Positions 56,310 to 64,000 of a DNA stretch of 64,000 nt are shown in pieces. The position numbers and the translations under genes were made by a program. Each line of letters opens with the position of its first letter. Position 1 is the stretch's first letter. The DNA comes from DAIPJH01 sp036770365. GTDB taxonomy: Bacteria > Pseudomonadota > Alphaproteobacteria > Rickettsiales > UBA998. The notes below the pieces were generated by a model. It was not told where the DNA came from and did not search any database. It was given only the letters and a program-made list of their open reading frames with translations. Where the stretch lies: assembly GCA_036770365.1 (NCBI GenBank), contig DAIPJH010000002.1, positions 124,001 through 188,000 of the forward strand, read 5' to 3'.

Positions 56310-56323
56310 TGTATAATTATACA
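56310..56323. promoter_or_regulatory. 14-bp palindrome over the Abi promoter
   Basis: TGTATAATTATACA is a perfect palindrome that includes a TATAAT -10 box on the minus strand, 47 bp before the Abi start codon. It may bind a repressor or simply reflect a symmetrical -10. Confidence 0.4.
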
Positions 56324-56330
56324 AAAAAAA

Positions 56331-56359
56331 TTGACAAACGGATTAAATTACCGTATAAA
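56331..56359 (+). promoter_or_regulatory. Near-consensus sigma-70 promoter
   Basis: TTGACA (56331-56336), 17 bp and TATAAA (56354-56359) make the best promoter match in the window. It points away from the Abi gene toward the end of ilvB, where no coding gene lies on the plus strand. Confidence 0.6.
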
Positions 56360-56365
56360 AGTCAA

Positions 56366-56415
56366 GTACGCCCCAGCCCCGCCTCTGCTTTTGCATGCGC
56401 CTGGGGTATTTTTAT
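56366..56415 (+). ncRNA. Candidate short RNA with terminator hairpin
   Basis: About seven bases beyond the near-consensus promoter, CCCCAG (56371-56376) pairs with CTGGGG (56401-56406), with an inner TGC-TTTT-GCA stem, then TATTTTTA. Promoter and hairpin would give a transcript of about 50 nt. It could be a small RNA, or an antiterminated leader, or the hairpin may just end ilvB transcription. Confidence 0.3.
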
Positions 56416-56430
56416 GCCTGCTTTTCAGTC

Positions 56431-58224
56431 TTACACCCGATTTTTATCAATCACATCCTTGCTAAGTCCTTCTGGGCCAAGCACGAGCTGATTATGCGCT
56501 GCACCTGCGGGAATCATAGGGTACACATTTTCATGACGATCAACCGCAATATCAAGCAACACTGGACCGTCATGCGTAATCATTTCTAGCAGCGTTTCAT
56601 CAAGCTTCGCAGGATCACTCACACGCATTCCCTTAAGCCCAAACGCTTCTGCAAGCACAACAAAGTCAGGAATGCAGTCCATATAAGATTCTGAGAAACG
56701 ATTGCCGTGGAACATCTCTTGCCACTGGCGCACCATGCCCATGAAGCGATTATTCAAAATGACGGTTTTGACTGGCAAGCGATATTGCACCGCCGTTGAG
56801 AATTCTTGAATATTCATCATAATGGATGCTTCACCTGTAACGCACAACGTCAACTCATCAGGATGCGCCATCTGCACGCCAATCGCCGACGGCAGACCGT
56901 AACCCATCGTCCCTAAACCGCCTGAGGTCATCCAGCGATGCGGCTTATCAAATTTGATAAACTGCGCCGCCCACATTTGATGCTGCCCAACGTCGGTAGT
57001 CACATACGGGTTTTTTGCTTTAGTGAGTTCATACAGACGCTCAAGCGCGTATTGCGGCTTAATAACATCGCCTTCTTGTTTGTATGAAAAACTGCGACGC
57101 GCGCGCCACATCTCAATTTGCTTCCACCACGCAGCAAGCTCACCCTTATCATTGTGCGTTTTGTCTGCTTTCCACAAGCGCAGCATTTCCGCTAACACTT
57201 CACCCGCATCACCAACAATCGGCACGTCTACGCGCACGTTTTTATTGATAGATGAAGCATCAATATCCACATGGATTTTGCGCGAATTAGGCGAGAAGCC
57301 ATCAAGGCGACCCGTCACGCGGTCATCAAAACGCGCACCTATATTGATCATGACATCACATTCCGCCATGCCCATATTCGCCTCTAGCGAACCGTGCATA
57401 CCGAGCATCCCAACGAATTGCTTATCAGACCCTGCAAATGCACCAAGCCCCATCAAGGTATTGGTGCAAGGAAAACCCGTCAGATGCACAAGCTCAGTAA
57501 GCAGCGCACACGCCTGCTCACCTGCATTAATCACGCCGCCACCAACATAAAAAATCGGGCGTTTGGCAGATTTCATCAATGCCACTGCTTTTTCAACTGC
57601 ACCCAAATTTAACTCAGGCAGCGGCTTATAGGATTTACGGCGCGGTGCGGCTTCCACCCCGACATACGTCCCCATTGCATTTTGAATGTCTTTAGGAATA
57701 TCTACTACCACAGGACCAGGGCGACCCGAACGTGCCACATGAAATGCCTCATGCAAAATACGCGCTAAATCATCAATCGACTGCACGAGATAATTATGTT
57801 TCGAGCATGAACGTGTGATACCTGTCGTGTCTGCTTCTTGGAACGCATCTGAACCAATTAAATGACTTGGCACTTGCCCCGTAATTACCACGAGCGGAAT
57901 CGAATCTAACATCGCATCGGTAATGCCTGTTACCGCGTTGGTCGCACCCGGCCCTGAAGTCACGATGACGACACCAACCTTACCTGTAGAGCGCGCATAA
58001 CCTTCCGCTGAATGGGTCGCACCTTGCTCGTGGCGCACTAAAACATGACGCACTGAATTTTGCTGAAAGATCGCATCATAAAGCGGCAACACCGCGCCCC
58101 CAGGATACCCAAACACAACATCCGTCCCTTGATCTTGCATCACACGCACAATCATCTGCGCTCCCGTCATTTGTTCTGCACGAGGCTGCTCTGAAAGAGT
58201 CTGTTTTTGGGTCGCGGGTTTCAT
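56431..58224 (-). CDS. ilvB: Acetolactate synthase large subunit
   Basis: This thiamine-diphosphate enzyme makes acetolactate (or acetohydroxybutyrate) in branched-chain amino-acid synthesis. The catalytic Glu is in VLVRHEQGATHSAEGYARSTG, the FAD-binding middle domain has GMLGMHGSLEANMGM and the ThDP motif GEASIMMNIQEF has replaced the usual GDGSFQMN form. 597 residues. AAAGGT precedes the ATG. The small regulatory subunit (ilvH/ilvN), which usually follows, is absent; the Abi gene occupies that side. Confidence 0.95.
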   Translation of the reverse strand: MKPATQKQTLSEQPRAEQMTGAQMIVRVMQDQGTDVVFGYPGGAVLPLYDAIFQQNSVRHVLVRHEQGATHSAEGYARSTGKVGVVIVTSGPGATNAVTGITDAMLDSIPLVVITGQVPSHLIGSDAFQEADTTGITRSCSKHNYLVQSIDDLARILHEAFHVARSGRPGPVVVDIPKDIQNAMGTYVGVEAAPRRKSYKPLPELNLGAVEKAVALMKSAKRPIFYVGGGVINAGEQACALLTELVHLTGFPCTNTLMGLGAFAGSDKQFVGMLGMHGSLEANMGMAECDVMINIGARFDDRVTGRLDGFSPNSRKIHVDIDASSINKNVRVDVPIVGDAGEVLAEMLRLWKADKTHNDKGELAAWWKQIEMWRARRSFSYKQEGDVIKPQYALERLYELTKAKNPYVTTDVGQHQMWAAQFIKFDKPHRWMTSGGLGTMGYGLPSAIGVQMAHPDELTLCVTGEASIMMNIQEFSTAVQYRLPVKTVILNNRFMGMVRQWQEMFHGNRFSESYMDCIPDFVVLAEAFGLKGMRVSDPAKLDETLLEMITHDGPVLLDIAVDRHENVYPMIPAGAAHNQLVLGPEGLSKDVIDKNRV

Positions 58225-58369
58225 ACACTACCTTTTTCAAAAATGTGAACCGCAATTTTTAGCGATTTAGCAAGAGATGGTCAATGTGTTTTGAACCACA
58301 AACCCATGAAAAAGCCATAAAATTAGATAATACTTTACTCATTCCCTCACATACGCTACGCCATAATCT

Positions 58370-59116
58370 ATGGAAAGAACAGAATTAGAGTCACCCAAAG
58401 GGGAGCGCATTGCCAAATTTTTGGCGCGCGCAGGGGTTGCGTCACGCCGTGAGGCGGAGCGAATTATTGAAGATGGTTATGTCACGGTCGATGGCATCAC
58501 GCTCACGACCCCCGCTTTTTTAGTAATGGGACATGAGGATATTCGCGTGGACGGAAAACCTATTTCCGCATCTGAGCCAACCCGTATGTGGCTTTACCAT
58601 AAACCCGTTGGACTGCTGACCACGCATTATGACCCCGAAGACCGCCCGACCGTATTTGAGATGCTTCCGCGCTCGATGCCGCGTGTGGTATCAGTCGGGC
58701 GTTTAGATTTAAATTCTGAAGGACTACTGCTGCTCACCACTAGCGGCGAACTAGCAGGCAAACTTGGTCACCCATCGTTGGGCTGGATTCGCCGCTACCG
58801 TGCGCGAATTCATGGGATTCCCCCTGAGCATGATTTAGATATTTTGCGTGATGGCGTAACCATTGACGGCGTACATTACGCGCCCGCAAAGATAGAAATT
58901 GAGCGCAAACAAGGCTCAAATTGCTGGCTATCGATCGCGGTGACAGAAGGTAAAAACCGCGAAGTACGCCGCATGTTGGAATATATTGATTGCCCCGTCA
59001 ACCGTCTGATTCGCGTGGCGTTCGGACCGTTTTTACTAGGGGATTTAGAGCGCGGCGAGGTCAAAGAAATTCACCCACAAAAAATGAAATCCGCACTTGG
59101 TTCGCTATTATCTTAG
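58370..59116 (+). CDS. Pseudouridine synthase, RsuA/RluB/E/F family
   Basis: An N-terminal S4 RNA-binding domain (ERIAKFLARAGVASRREAERI) is followed by the catalytic domain, with the active-site Asp in VGRLDLNSEGLLLLTTSGELA and the family motif EGKNREVRRML. It probably modifies 23S rRNA (RluB-type), judging by gene context with rsmD, but the exact uridine cannot be told. 248 residues. It precedes rsmD by 17 bp. Confidence 0.93.
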   Translation: MERTELESPKGERIAKFLARAGVASRREAERIIEDGYVTVDGITLTTPAFLVMGHEDIRVDGKPISASEPTRMWLYHKPVGLLTTHYDPEDRPTVFEMLPRSMPRVVSVGRLDLNSEGLLLLTTSGELAGKLGHPSLGWIRRYRARIHGIPPEHDLDILRDGVTIDGVHYAPAKIEIERKQGSNCWLSIAVTEGKNREVRRMLEYIDCPVNRLIRVAFGPFLLGDLERGEVKEIHPQKMKSALGSLLS

Positions 59117-59133
59117 CATTAGAAGGAGTAGCT

Positions 59134-59703
59134 ATGCTCATCATCATCGCAGGAAAACACCGCAAACGCCGCTTAGAAACCTTAGAGGGCAAAGATATTC
59201 GCCCCACATCATCTCGAGTACGTGAGGCAATTTTCAACATCATCATGCACGCCGACCCTGCGGGAGACGATGAACATTTACTGATTGACCAACCTGTCGC
59301 TGACATATGCTGCGGCAGCGGTGCGCTCGGCCTAGAAGCCTTATCACGCGGGGCAAAACACACAATTTTTATTGACGCAAACCAAAAATCGCTCGAAGTC
59401 GCACGCGCCAACGCCGAGCATATTGGCGAAACTGCCCACGCTGCGTTTTTACGCGCCGACGCCACCGCACTGCCGCCTGCGCGTGTACCATGTAGCGTCG
59501 TATTCATGGATCCACCTTACGGCACAGGACTACCCGCAAAAATGCTCGCCAGCGCGATGAAACAAGGCTGGATCAAACCAGAGGGCATGGTCGTCATCGA
59601 GTTATCCGCCAAAGAACCGCCTTTCGAGATTCCCGAAGGCATCGAACTCGACAAAGAACGCAGCTACGGCAATACTAAGATTATGATTTTTAGATGTGTC
59701 TAA
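59134..59703 (+). CDS. rsmD: 16S rRNA (guanine(966)-N(2))-methyltransferase RsmD
   Basis: RsmD methylates G966 of 16S rRNA. The N-terminus IIIAGKHRKRRLETLEGKDIRPTSSRVREAIF (in parts) is characteristic, the SAM motif I is VADICCGSGALGLEALSRGA and the catalytic motif is FMDPPYGTG. The ATG at 59134 has AAGGAG upstream. 189 residues. It is probably cotranscribed with the pseudouridine synthase. Confidence 0.94.
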   Translation: MLIIIAGKHRKRRLETLEGKDIRPTSSRVREAIFNIIMHADPAGDDEHLLIDQPVADICCGSGALGLEALSRGAKHTIFIDANQKSLEVARANAEHIGETAHAAFLRADATALPPARVPCSVVFMDPPYGTGLPAKMLASAMKQGWIKPEGMVVIELSAKEPPFEIPEGIELDKERSYGNTKIMIFRCV

Positions 59704-59707
59704 CATT

Positions 59708-60052
59708 CTACTTTTGCAATATTTCCAATAATTGCTGACAATTCTCTACCGTAATAGATTGTGTAAGGAGTGGATTTGCAAGTTGAAAAATAGCTTCATC
59801 AACAAGCGTTTCATAGCCTTCTTCAGCTTCAATATCTTCACGACATTCAATCATGTTTGCCCATGATTCCATTTGAGAACTACTTATCACCCCATCAATG
59901 TAACGCTTTAATATTTCTACCACATGCAACCTCGTAAGGGTTACATAAGGTGCATCTGCATCCCAACCATACTTCAGTAAATTATTTTTCAATGTATGTA
60001 AGGGGGCATTATATTCTAGTAAATCTTTTAATACTTGTGTTCTCGTTTCCAT
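59708..60052 (-). CDS. Putative immunity protein of the adjacent toxin
   Basis: A 114-residue acidic, mostly helical protein. The segment VEILKRYIDGVISSSQMESWANMIECREDI and the ending IFQLANP resemble small proteins often encoded next to bacterial toxin genes. It starts 18 bp after the stop of the phage-like toxin gene on the same strand, the usual toxin-then-immunity order. The role is inferred from size, charge and position; no catalytic motif is visible. It is encoded intact. Confidence 0.55.
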   Translation of the reverse strand: METRTQVLKDLLEYNAPLHTLKNNLLKYGWDADAPYVTLTRLHVVEILKRYIDGVISSSQMESWANMIECREDIEAEEGYETLVDEAIFQLANPLLTQSITVENCQQLLEILQK

Positions 60053-60070
60053 AATAACCTACTATTTTTA

Positions 60071-60631
60071 CTATTTAATTTTTATATGCACTACGTCCCC
60101 ATTGGGTGCAAAAGTTGTTTTCGTATAAGAAAGTGTATTTCCTTCTGCATCTACTATCTTTTCATATCTAGCAAAGGAATTAGGAATGTTTCTAGCTGGC
60201 ACATCAGAGCGAAAGATTCGTATTCCATTTCTTCCTTTTATAATTTGTATCTCTCCAGCAGCTTTAGGAAGCTTTTTGTCAAATCTCCTTAGATTATACG
60301 CTTGAGTTTCAGAGAGAGTTTCTGCATCCACATCCCTTACTTGACGTAATAAAGTAGATAAAAGCCCTGTTAATAAACTTCCTCCTGAGAATAGCCCTAT
60401 GAGGTCTTCAATAAAATATGAAGGGTTTATCCTCTCTCTTTCGATAAATCCATCATCATAAAATGATTCTGCCCAACAACGACAGCCATATTCTTCTCCG
60501 GGATGCCCCGTAGGAGGTGGAAAATCCCATGAGAAAACTTTGCCATTATTGGCAGCATGTGAAGAACGAACTTTTCCATCTCCCCTTGTGCGCCAAATGT
60601 AATATGGGGTGGGATGCTCCTCAGCCTTCAA
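60071..60631 (-). CDS. Phage Mu F-like (SPP1 gp7) minor head domain protein with putative toxin C-terminus
   Basis: The N-terminal part contains the Mu gpF-like core: YIWRTRGDGKVRSSHAANNG, then FSWDFPPPTGHPGEEYGCRCWAE with its metal-type cysteines. In polymorphic toxins this domain precedes variable C-terminal toxin domains. The C-terminal ~60 residues (GRNGIRIFRSDVPARNIPNSF, then YTKTTFAPNGDVVHIKI, read in pieces) are unlike phage heads and may be such a toxin domain. This frame starts at a TTG; the natural start is probably the ATG at 60709, but an in-frame TGA lies between. It may therefore be a pseudogene or use an internal start. Confidence 0.6.
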   Translation of the reverse strand: MKAEEHPTPYYIWRTRGDGKVRSSHAANNGKVFSWDFPPPTGHPGEEYGCRCWAESFYDDGFIERERINPSYFIEDLIGLFSGGSLLTGLLSTLLRQVRDVDAETLSETQAYNLRRFDKKLPKAAGEIQIIKGRNGIRIFRSDVPARNIPNSFARYEKIVDAEGNTLSYTKTTFAPNGDVVHIKIK

Positions 60632-60709
60632 AGAAACCTCGAGTGAAATACCATAACGTAAGTAATTTTGAAACGCTTTTCAATAAGCGGGGGTTGCGGT
60701 AAAATCCAT
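60632..60709 (-). other. 5' end of the toxin gene interrupted by an in-frame TGA
   Basis: An ATG at 60709 with AGGA five bases before it starts MDFTATPAY, meets TGA at codon 10, then continues in the same frame as KAFQNYLRYGISLEVS into the coding sequence above. Related Mu-F-like proteins, as I recall them, have TPAYW at this point, so the TGA would be a TGG (Trp) change. TGA is a normal stop elsewhere in the window. Confidence 0.65.
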
Positions 60710-60718
60710 AAATTCCTC

Positions 60719-60747
60719 ATTCAGTGAGCTATATTGCTACACTGAAT
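60719..60747. promoter_or_regulatory. Inverted repeat upstream of the toxin operon
   Basis: ATTCAGTG and CACTGAAT, 13 bases apart, form a perfect 8-bp-arm inverted repeat just upstream of the toxin ribosome site, with inner AGC/GCT pairs. It is well placed for an operator of the toxin-immunity unit. Confidence 0.45.
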
Positions 60748-60775
60748 AAAGAGATAACGCTGTGGAAGAGATAAA

Positions 60776-61624
60776 CTACATCCCCTGCCCGCGCCCAGTA
60801 CCGCGCGACTGGGAAACGGCGTTTTCAACAAATTTGCCTGCGATATTGAGTCCTTGCGCGGCTAGGCGGCGCACCGTGTCTTTTGCATCTTCATAGACGG
60901 CGAGTTGCCCTGTTGAAAAATTAAGGCTGGCTTGATTGAGAGTTTTTTGTTCCTGTTTAATACGAGCTTTAGTTTCATCAAGTTTTTGAGTGGCTTTACC
61001 CACATCTTGTGGTTTCATGTTGCCGTGTGCCAGCAGGTTTTTAAAGCCTTTGCGCAGATCATCATGATCGACCATCTCCACCGTTTGCAGCACCGCCTGC
61101 ACGTCCATCTGCCCTTTGCCCATTTTCATCAACGCATCTTTAAGCATGGCGCAATCTTGCATGACCTGCTCGGCTTCCTCGCCGCGAAGCTGCGTGTTGT
61201 CCTCCACCTTCGGCGCGAGTAACGCGACAAATAACACCGTGTAATCTTTGTAATACTGTCCAAGTTCAACTTTAACTTTGCGATCAGGCTCTGGCGCAGC
61301 CGCCTGTGTACCATGCACAATAATATCTTGCTGGATAGGCGCAGGGTAAAAGCCCCGCCCTGCTTGAAACGGTTTAGCAACGATTTGACGCAGCACGGAC
61401 ACATCATAGGCAAGACGCTCAGGTGCAAGGCGGTCAAACTTGCTATACGGGTCATCCTCACCAGAGGTCAGCGCACGAATCGCATCATGGTAATAATCAA
61501 TGCGCGGACGAAAATCACCCTCCACCCCCTGAATCAAAAATTCAGACTCAATCTGGCGTATTTTCTGATATTGCCCCTCCATAATCGAAACAAGGGCTTG
61601 TAATTCTGCTAAATCTCGCGTCAT
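60776..61624 (-). CDS. Hypothetical helical protein
   Basis: A 282-residue cytoplasmic protein with long helices, including a coiled-coil-like stretch at about 210-240 (QKLDETKARIKQEQKTLNQA). The C-terminal end is Gly/Arg/Ser-rich (SQSRGTGRGQGM). The N-terminal third has charged helices and an FRPRIDYYHDAIRAL segment. No family is recognised. GGATGGAA precedes the ATG. It is divergent from hemW. Confidence 0.6.
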   Translation of the reverse strand: MTRDLAELQALVSIMEGQYQKIRQIESEFLIQGVEGDFRPRIDYYHDAIRALTSGEDDPYSKFDRLAPERLAYDVSVLRQIVAKPFQAGRGFYPAPIQQDIIVHGTQAAAPEPDRKVKVELGQYYKDYTVLFVALLAPKVEDNTQLRGEEAEQVMQDCAMLKDALMKMGKGQMDVQAVLQTVEMVDHDDLRKGFKNLLAHGNMKPQDVGKATQKLDETKARIKQEQKTLNQASLNFSTGQLAVYEDAKDTVRRLAAQGLNIAGKFVENAVSQSRGTGRGQGM

Positions 61625-61658
61625 ATTCCATCCAAACGATAAGGCGCAACTATATCAC

Positions 61659-62834
61659 ATGTCACCCACTAATATCCAGCCCCGACCTTTAGCGATTTAT
61701 ATGCACTGGCCATTTTGCTTAGCAAAGTGTCCTTATTGCGATTTTAATAGCCATGTGCGTGAGTCCGTCCCGCAAGATCGTTGGCGGGCAGCGATGCTGC
61801 GTGAGCTGGATACGATGGCGAAGCGTATTGGCTCACACTGGCAGGTAAGCAGCATTTTCTTTGGCGGCGGCACGCCGTCACTCATGCCAACGGAAACGGT
61901 GGACGCATTGATCTCACGAACAAGAGAACTTTGGAATCACACAGATAACTGCGAAATCACGCTGGAGGCCAATCCAACATCTTCAGAGGCTTCTAAATTT
62001 CGTGGGTTTCGTGATGCAGGGGTGAACCGCGTATCACTCGGCGTGCAGTCTCTACGTGAAGATGCGTTAAAGTTTTTGGGGCGCGAACATAGCGCAAAAG
62101 AGGCAGTGGCTGCGGTTAAGCTTGCCGCCGATATTTTCCCGCGCTATTCGCTGGACTTGATCTATGCGCGCCCAAACCAAGACCCTAAAGACTGGAAACA
62201 AGAACTCAAGCAGGCACTCACACTGATTCGCGGACATATCTCGCTGTATCAACTGACAATGGAGCAAGGCACAGCGTTTTATCCGCGTTATCAGCGCGGC
62301 GATATTATCCTGCCACCTGAAGATACTGCGGTGGAACTCTATGAAATGACCCGTGATCTATGCGCTCATCATGGACTACATGCCTATGAAATCTCCAATT
62401 ACGCCAAAACAGGACAGGAATCACGCCATAACCTCGCTTATTGGCAGGGGGATACCTATCTTGGTGTCGGCGCAGGTGCGCACGGACGCATACTAAACCT
62501 TGACGGACAATGGGTAGCAACATCTACACTCAAAAGCCCTGAACGCTGGTTAGAACAGGTCGAACGAGAAGGGCATGGCATTGAGCTAGAACATATCATT
62601 CCGCCAGCGGAACGAGCAGAAGAGCTATTACTTACAGGGCTGCGCCTCAAAAGTGGCATTATCAAAGCACATTTTGAAAGCTCTTGCGGCATCGCGCTAG
62701 ATTCCATCCTCGACCACGACGCCATCACACACCTCAGCCAGCAAGGACTCGTCATTGATAACCCTCTTTGCCTTAAACTCAGCAATGAAGGGCGACTATT
62801 GCTTGATAGCGTCGCAGCAGCGTTACTAGCTTAA
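61659..62834 (+). CDS. hemW: Radical SAM heme chaperone HemW
   Basis: HemW (formerly called HemN-like) binds heme and a 4Fe-4S cluster and is thought to insert heme into respiratory proteins. The radical SAM cysteines are in WPFCLAKCPYCDFNSHV; HemW-type spacing is seen, with the FFGGGTPSLM motif and the C-terminal domain. The N-terminal extra Cys of true coproporphyrinogen oxidases is lacking. 391 residues. It ends with a 4-bp overlap on the convergent LpoA-like gene. Confidence 0.93.
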   Translation: MSPTNIQPRPLAIYMHWPFCLAKCPYCDFNSHVRESVPQDRWRAAMLRELDTMAKRIGSHWQVSSIFFGGGTPSLMPTETVDALISRTRELWNHTDNCEITLEANPTSSEASKFRGFRDAGVNRVSLGVQSLREDALKFLGREHSAKEAVAAVKLAADIFPRYSLDLIYARPNQDPKDWKQELKQALTLIRGHISLYQLTMEQGTAFYPRYQRGDIILPPEDTAVELYEMTRDLCAHHGLHAYEISNYAKTGQESRHNLAYWQGDTYLGVGAGAHGRILNLDGQWVATSTLKSPERWLEQVEREGHGIELEHIIPPAERAEELLLTGLRLKSGIIKAHFESSCGIALDSILDHDAITHLSQQGLVIDNPLCLKLSNEGRLLLDSVAAALLA

Positions 62835-64000
62835 CGCCCCATAAAGGTGCGTGGCGAGGGTGAAATCTCCTTAAAGCCATCGGGTGCAATTTCAATCACC
62901 GCTAGACCACGCTCACAAATCCCGCTTTGCTTACAACGAAAAATTCCATTGGCAGGACCCGAAAAACCATTCGGGCTGGCAATCGCCGCGGCACTAAAAT
63001 CAACCTTTGCAGGATTATTGGCCAAGGTTGCCGCCAATGCCACGGCATCATACGACAGACTCGCTATACGTTGCGGTGAATAGCCATAGCTATTTGTAAA
63101 ACGAGTTTCAAAGCCATGACGAGCAATGACCGAAGCAGAAGCGAACCAAGCTCCGCGTACATCCTCACGTGCAAGCAACGCATCATCATCCCATAAGCCC
63201 GTCCCCAAGAACTTCACTTGTGAATGGTTCACACCATATGTTTTCAAACGTGCAAGAATATGTTCAAGCTGTTTACCACCATCTGCAATCAACATAGCAT
63301 CCATAGGTGTTTGTTCTTCACGCCCTCCAATGACACGTTGAATTGCCAAATCCACCTGTTTAATATCCGCGGGATAATATTCACTAGCGACAATTTCACC
63401 GCCCGCACTGCTAGCTTGTTGCTGTGCTGCCTCTGCTACCATATGCCCATAATCAGTATCAGGCGCAAGCACCGCGATACGTTTCTTACCTTGCAAAATT
63501 GCCTCCGCAATAATGCGCTTACCTTGTTGTTCTGGCATAAATCCAAGCAAGAACACACCCTCACGGCTGACCATACGATTATTCGAGAAACTAAGCACGG
63601 TGATACCTTTGCTTGCCGCAATAGGAGCAACCGCTTTCACGGCGTCACTGTAAAGCGGCCCAATAATAAGCTGCGCACCCTCCGCAATAGCCTCATTCGC
63701 TGCACGTGCTGCGGATTGCGGTGTACTGCCTGAATCCTTCGGGATTAACACTAATTGACGTACTTTCTGTGCAGGAGGCATTGCCGCATCTTTGTCAAAC
63801 AACCCCATCATTGCCGCATCCAATAAAGCTTGACCAAGCGGCGCGCCATCACCCGAAAGCGGCAATAAAAGAGCAACTTTTACTTCAGGTAATAGATTCT
63901 TTTTTGCTTGTTTCTTTCCAAGCTTCGTATCTTCTGCAACGCCAACCCTCGGAGGATTATATGAAGACACACGGCGTGAACCATGTGCATCCGCCCAACG
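62831..64000 (-). CDS. Partial LpoA-like penicillin-binding protein activator
   Basis: At least 390 residues; the frame is open to the right edge, so the start and any signal peptide lie outside the window. The sequence is a periplasmic-binding-protein-like (Peripla_BP_6) fold with VALLLPLSGDGAPLGQALLDAA, IIGPLYSDAVKAVAPIAASKG and RIAVLAPDTDYGHMV, as in LpoA/YraM regulators of penicillin-binding proteins. Adjacency to hemW is typical of alphaproteobacteria. The visible C-terminus is complete, ending at 62831. Confidence 0.85.
   Translation of the reverse strand, partial: RWADAHGSRRVSSYNPPRVGVAEDTKLGKKQAKKNLLPEVKVALLLPLSGDGAPLGQALLDAAMMGLFDKDAAMPPAQKVRQLVLIPKDSGSTPQSAARAANEAIAEGAQLIIGPLYSDAVKAVAPIAASKGITVLSFSNNRMVSREGVFLLGFMPEQQGKRIIAEAILQGKKRIAVLAPDTDYGHMVAEAAQQQASSAGGEIVASEYYPADIKQVDLAIQRVIGGREEQTPMDAMLIADGGKQLEHILARLKTYGVNHSQVKFLGTGLWDDDALLAREDVRGAWFASASVIARHGFETRFTNSYGYSPQRIASLSYDAVALAATLANNPAKVDFSAAAIASPNGFSGPANGIFRCKQSGICERGLAVIEIAPDGFKEISPSPRTFMGR

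Noticed and set aside
60071..60709. Alternative genetic code (UGA = Trp) as explanation of the toxin stop
   Set aside because: Many housekeeping genes here end with TGA, including rlmN, proC and gdh, and none of the conserved genes shows internal TGA.

Overview
This window looks like chromosomal DNA of a free-living alphaproteobacterium with moderate, AT-leaning base composition. The lineage call rests on gene content and order: a ~1600-residue NAD-dependent glutamate dehydrogenase, a mitochondrial-type ubiquinol-cytochrome c assembly chaperone, a phasin, SCO1 plus a PCu(A)C copper chaperone, rpsF-rpsR-DUF2232-rplI-dnaB-alr, fabD-fabG-acpP-fabF-mltG, and hemW next to an LpoA-like lipoprotein. 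TGA is used as a normal stop codon throughout. The genus cannot be fixed from the sequence alone.

Layout. 1-4.9 kb: a partial unknown gene, then radA-cvpA-purF-SDR. 4.9-11.9 kb: a signalling block with a response regulator carrying an RsbW-like ATPase output, a large PAS histidine kinase, a YfiR-like periplasmic protein, tRNA-Ile, a diguanylate cyclase and an OmpR-type DNA-binding protein. 12.1-20.8 kb: rlmN, an HD-like protein, two unknown genes, copper delivery genes, gmk, the bc1 chaperone, bamE, a YbjN protein, proC and a phasin. 20.9-26.6 kb: holC-pepA divergent from lptF-lptG and a BaiN-type flavoprotein with a tiny coupled ORF. 26.6-29.9 kb: serB, tRNA-Arg(CCT) and a ~2.4 kb island bounded by a 41-bp repeat of the tRNA 5' half, holding an Old Yellow Enzyme and an HxlR regulator. 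29.9-42.1 kb: malate synthase, a YihY protein, the ribosomal/replication operon and the fatty-acid synthesis operon. 42.2-49.7 kb: an OmpA-like protein, NAD kinase, a cytoplasmic protein with two divergent GGDEF domains, an RTX metalloprotease, a glycosyltransferase and a methyltransferase. 49.8-64 kb: glutamate dehydrogenase, cysQ, an Abi-type HEPN gene, ilvB, rRNA modification genes, a putative toxin-immunity pair with an in-frame TGA, an unknown gene, hemW and a partial LpoA-like gene.

Most of the window is ordinary housekeeping DNA. The accessory signals are: (a) the tRNA-Arg island and the gene fragment at its far edge; (b) the orphan phage-Mu-F-like toxin and putative immunity gene at 59.7-60.7 kb; (c) the Abi/HEPN gene with a palindrome over its promoter, beside a strong promoter that faces a hairpin only a few dozen bases away; (d) a dispersed hairpin repeat family (three loci) resembling a miniature inverted-repeat element; and (e) the tandem divergent GGDEF protein. 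No CRISPR array, rRNA gene, integrase, transposase or complete prophage was seen.
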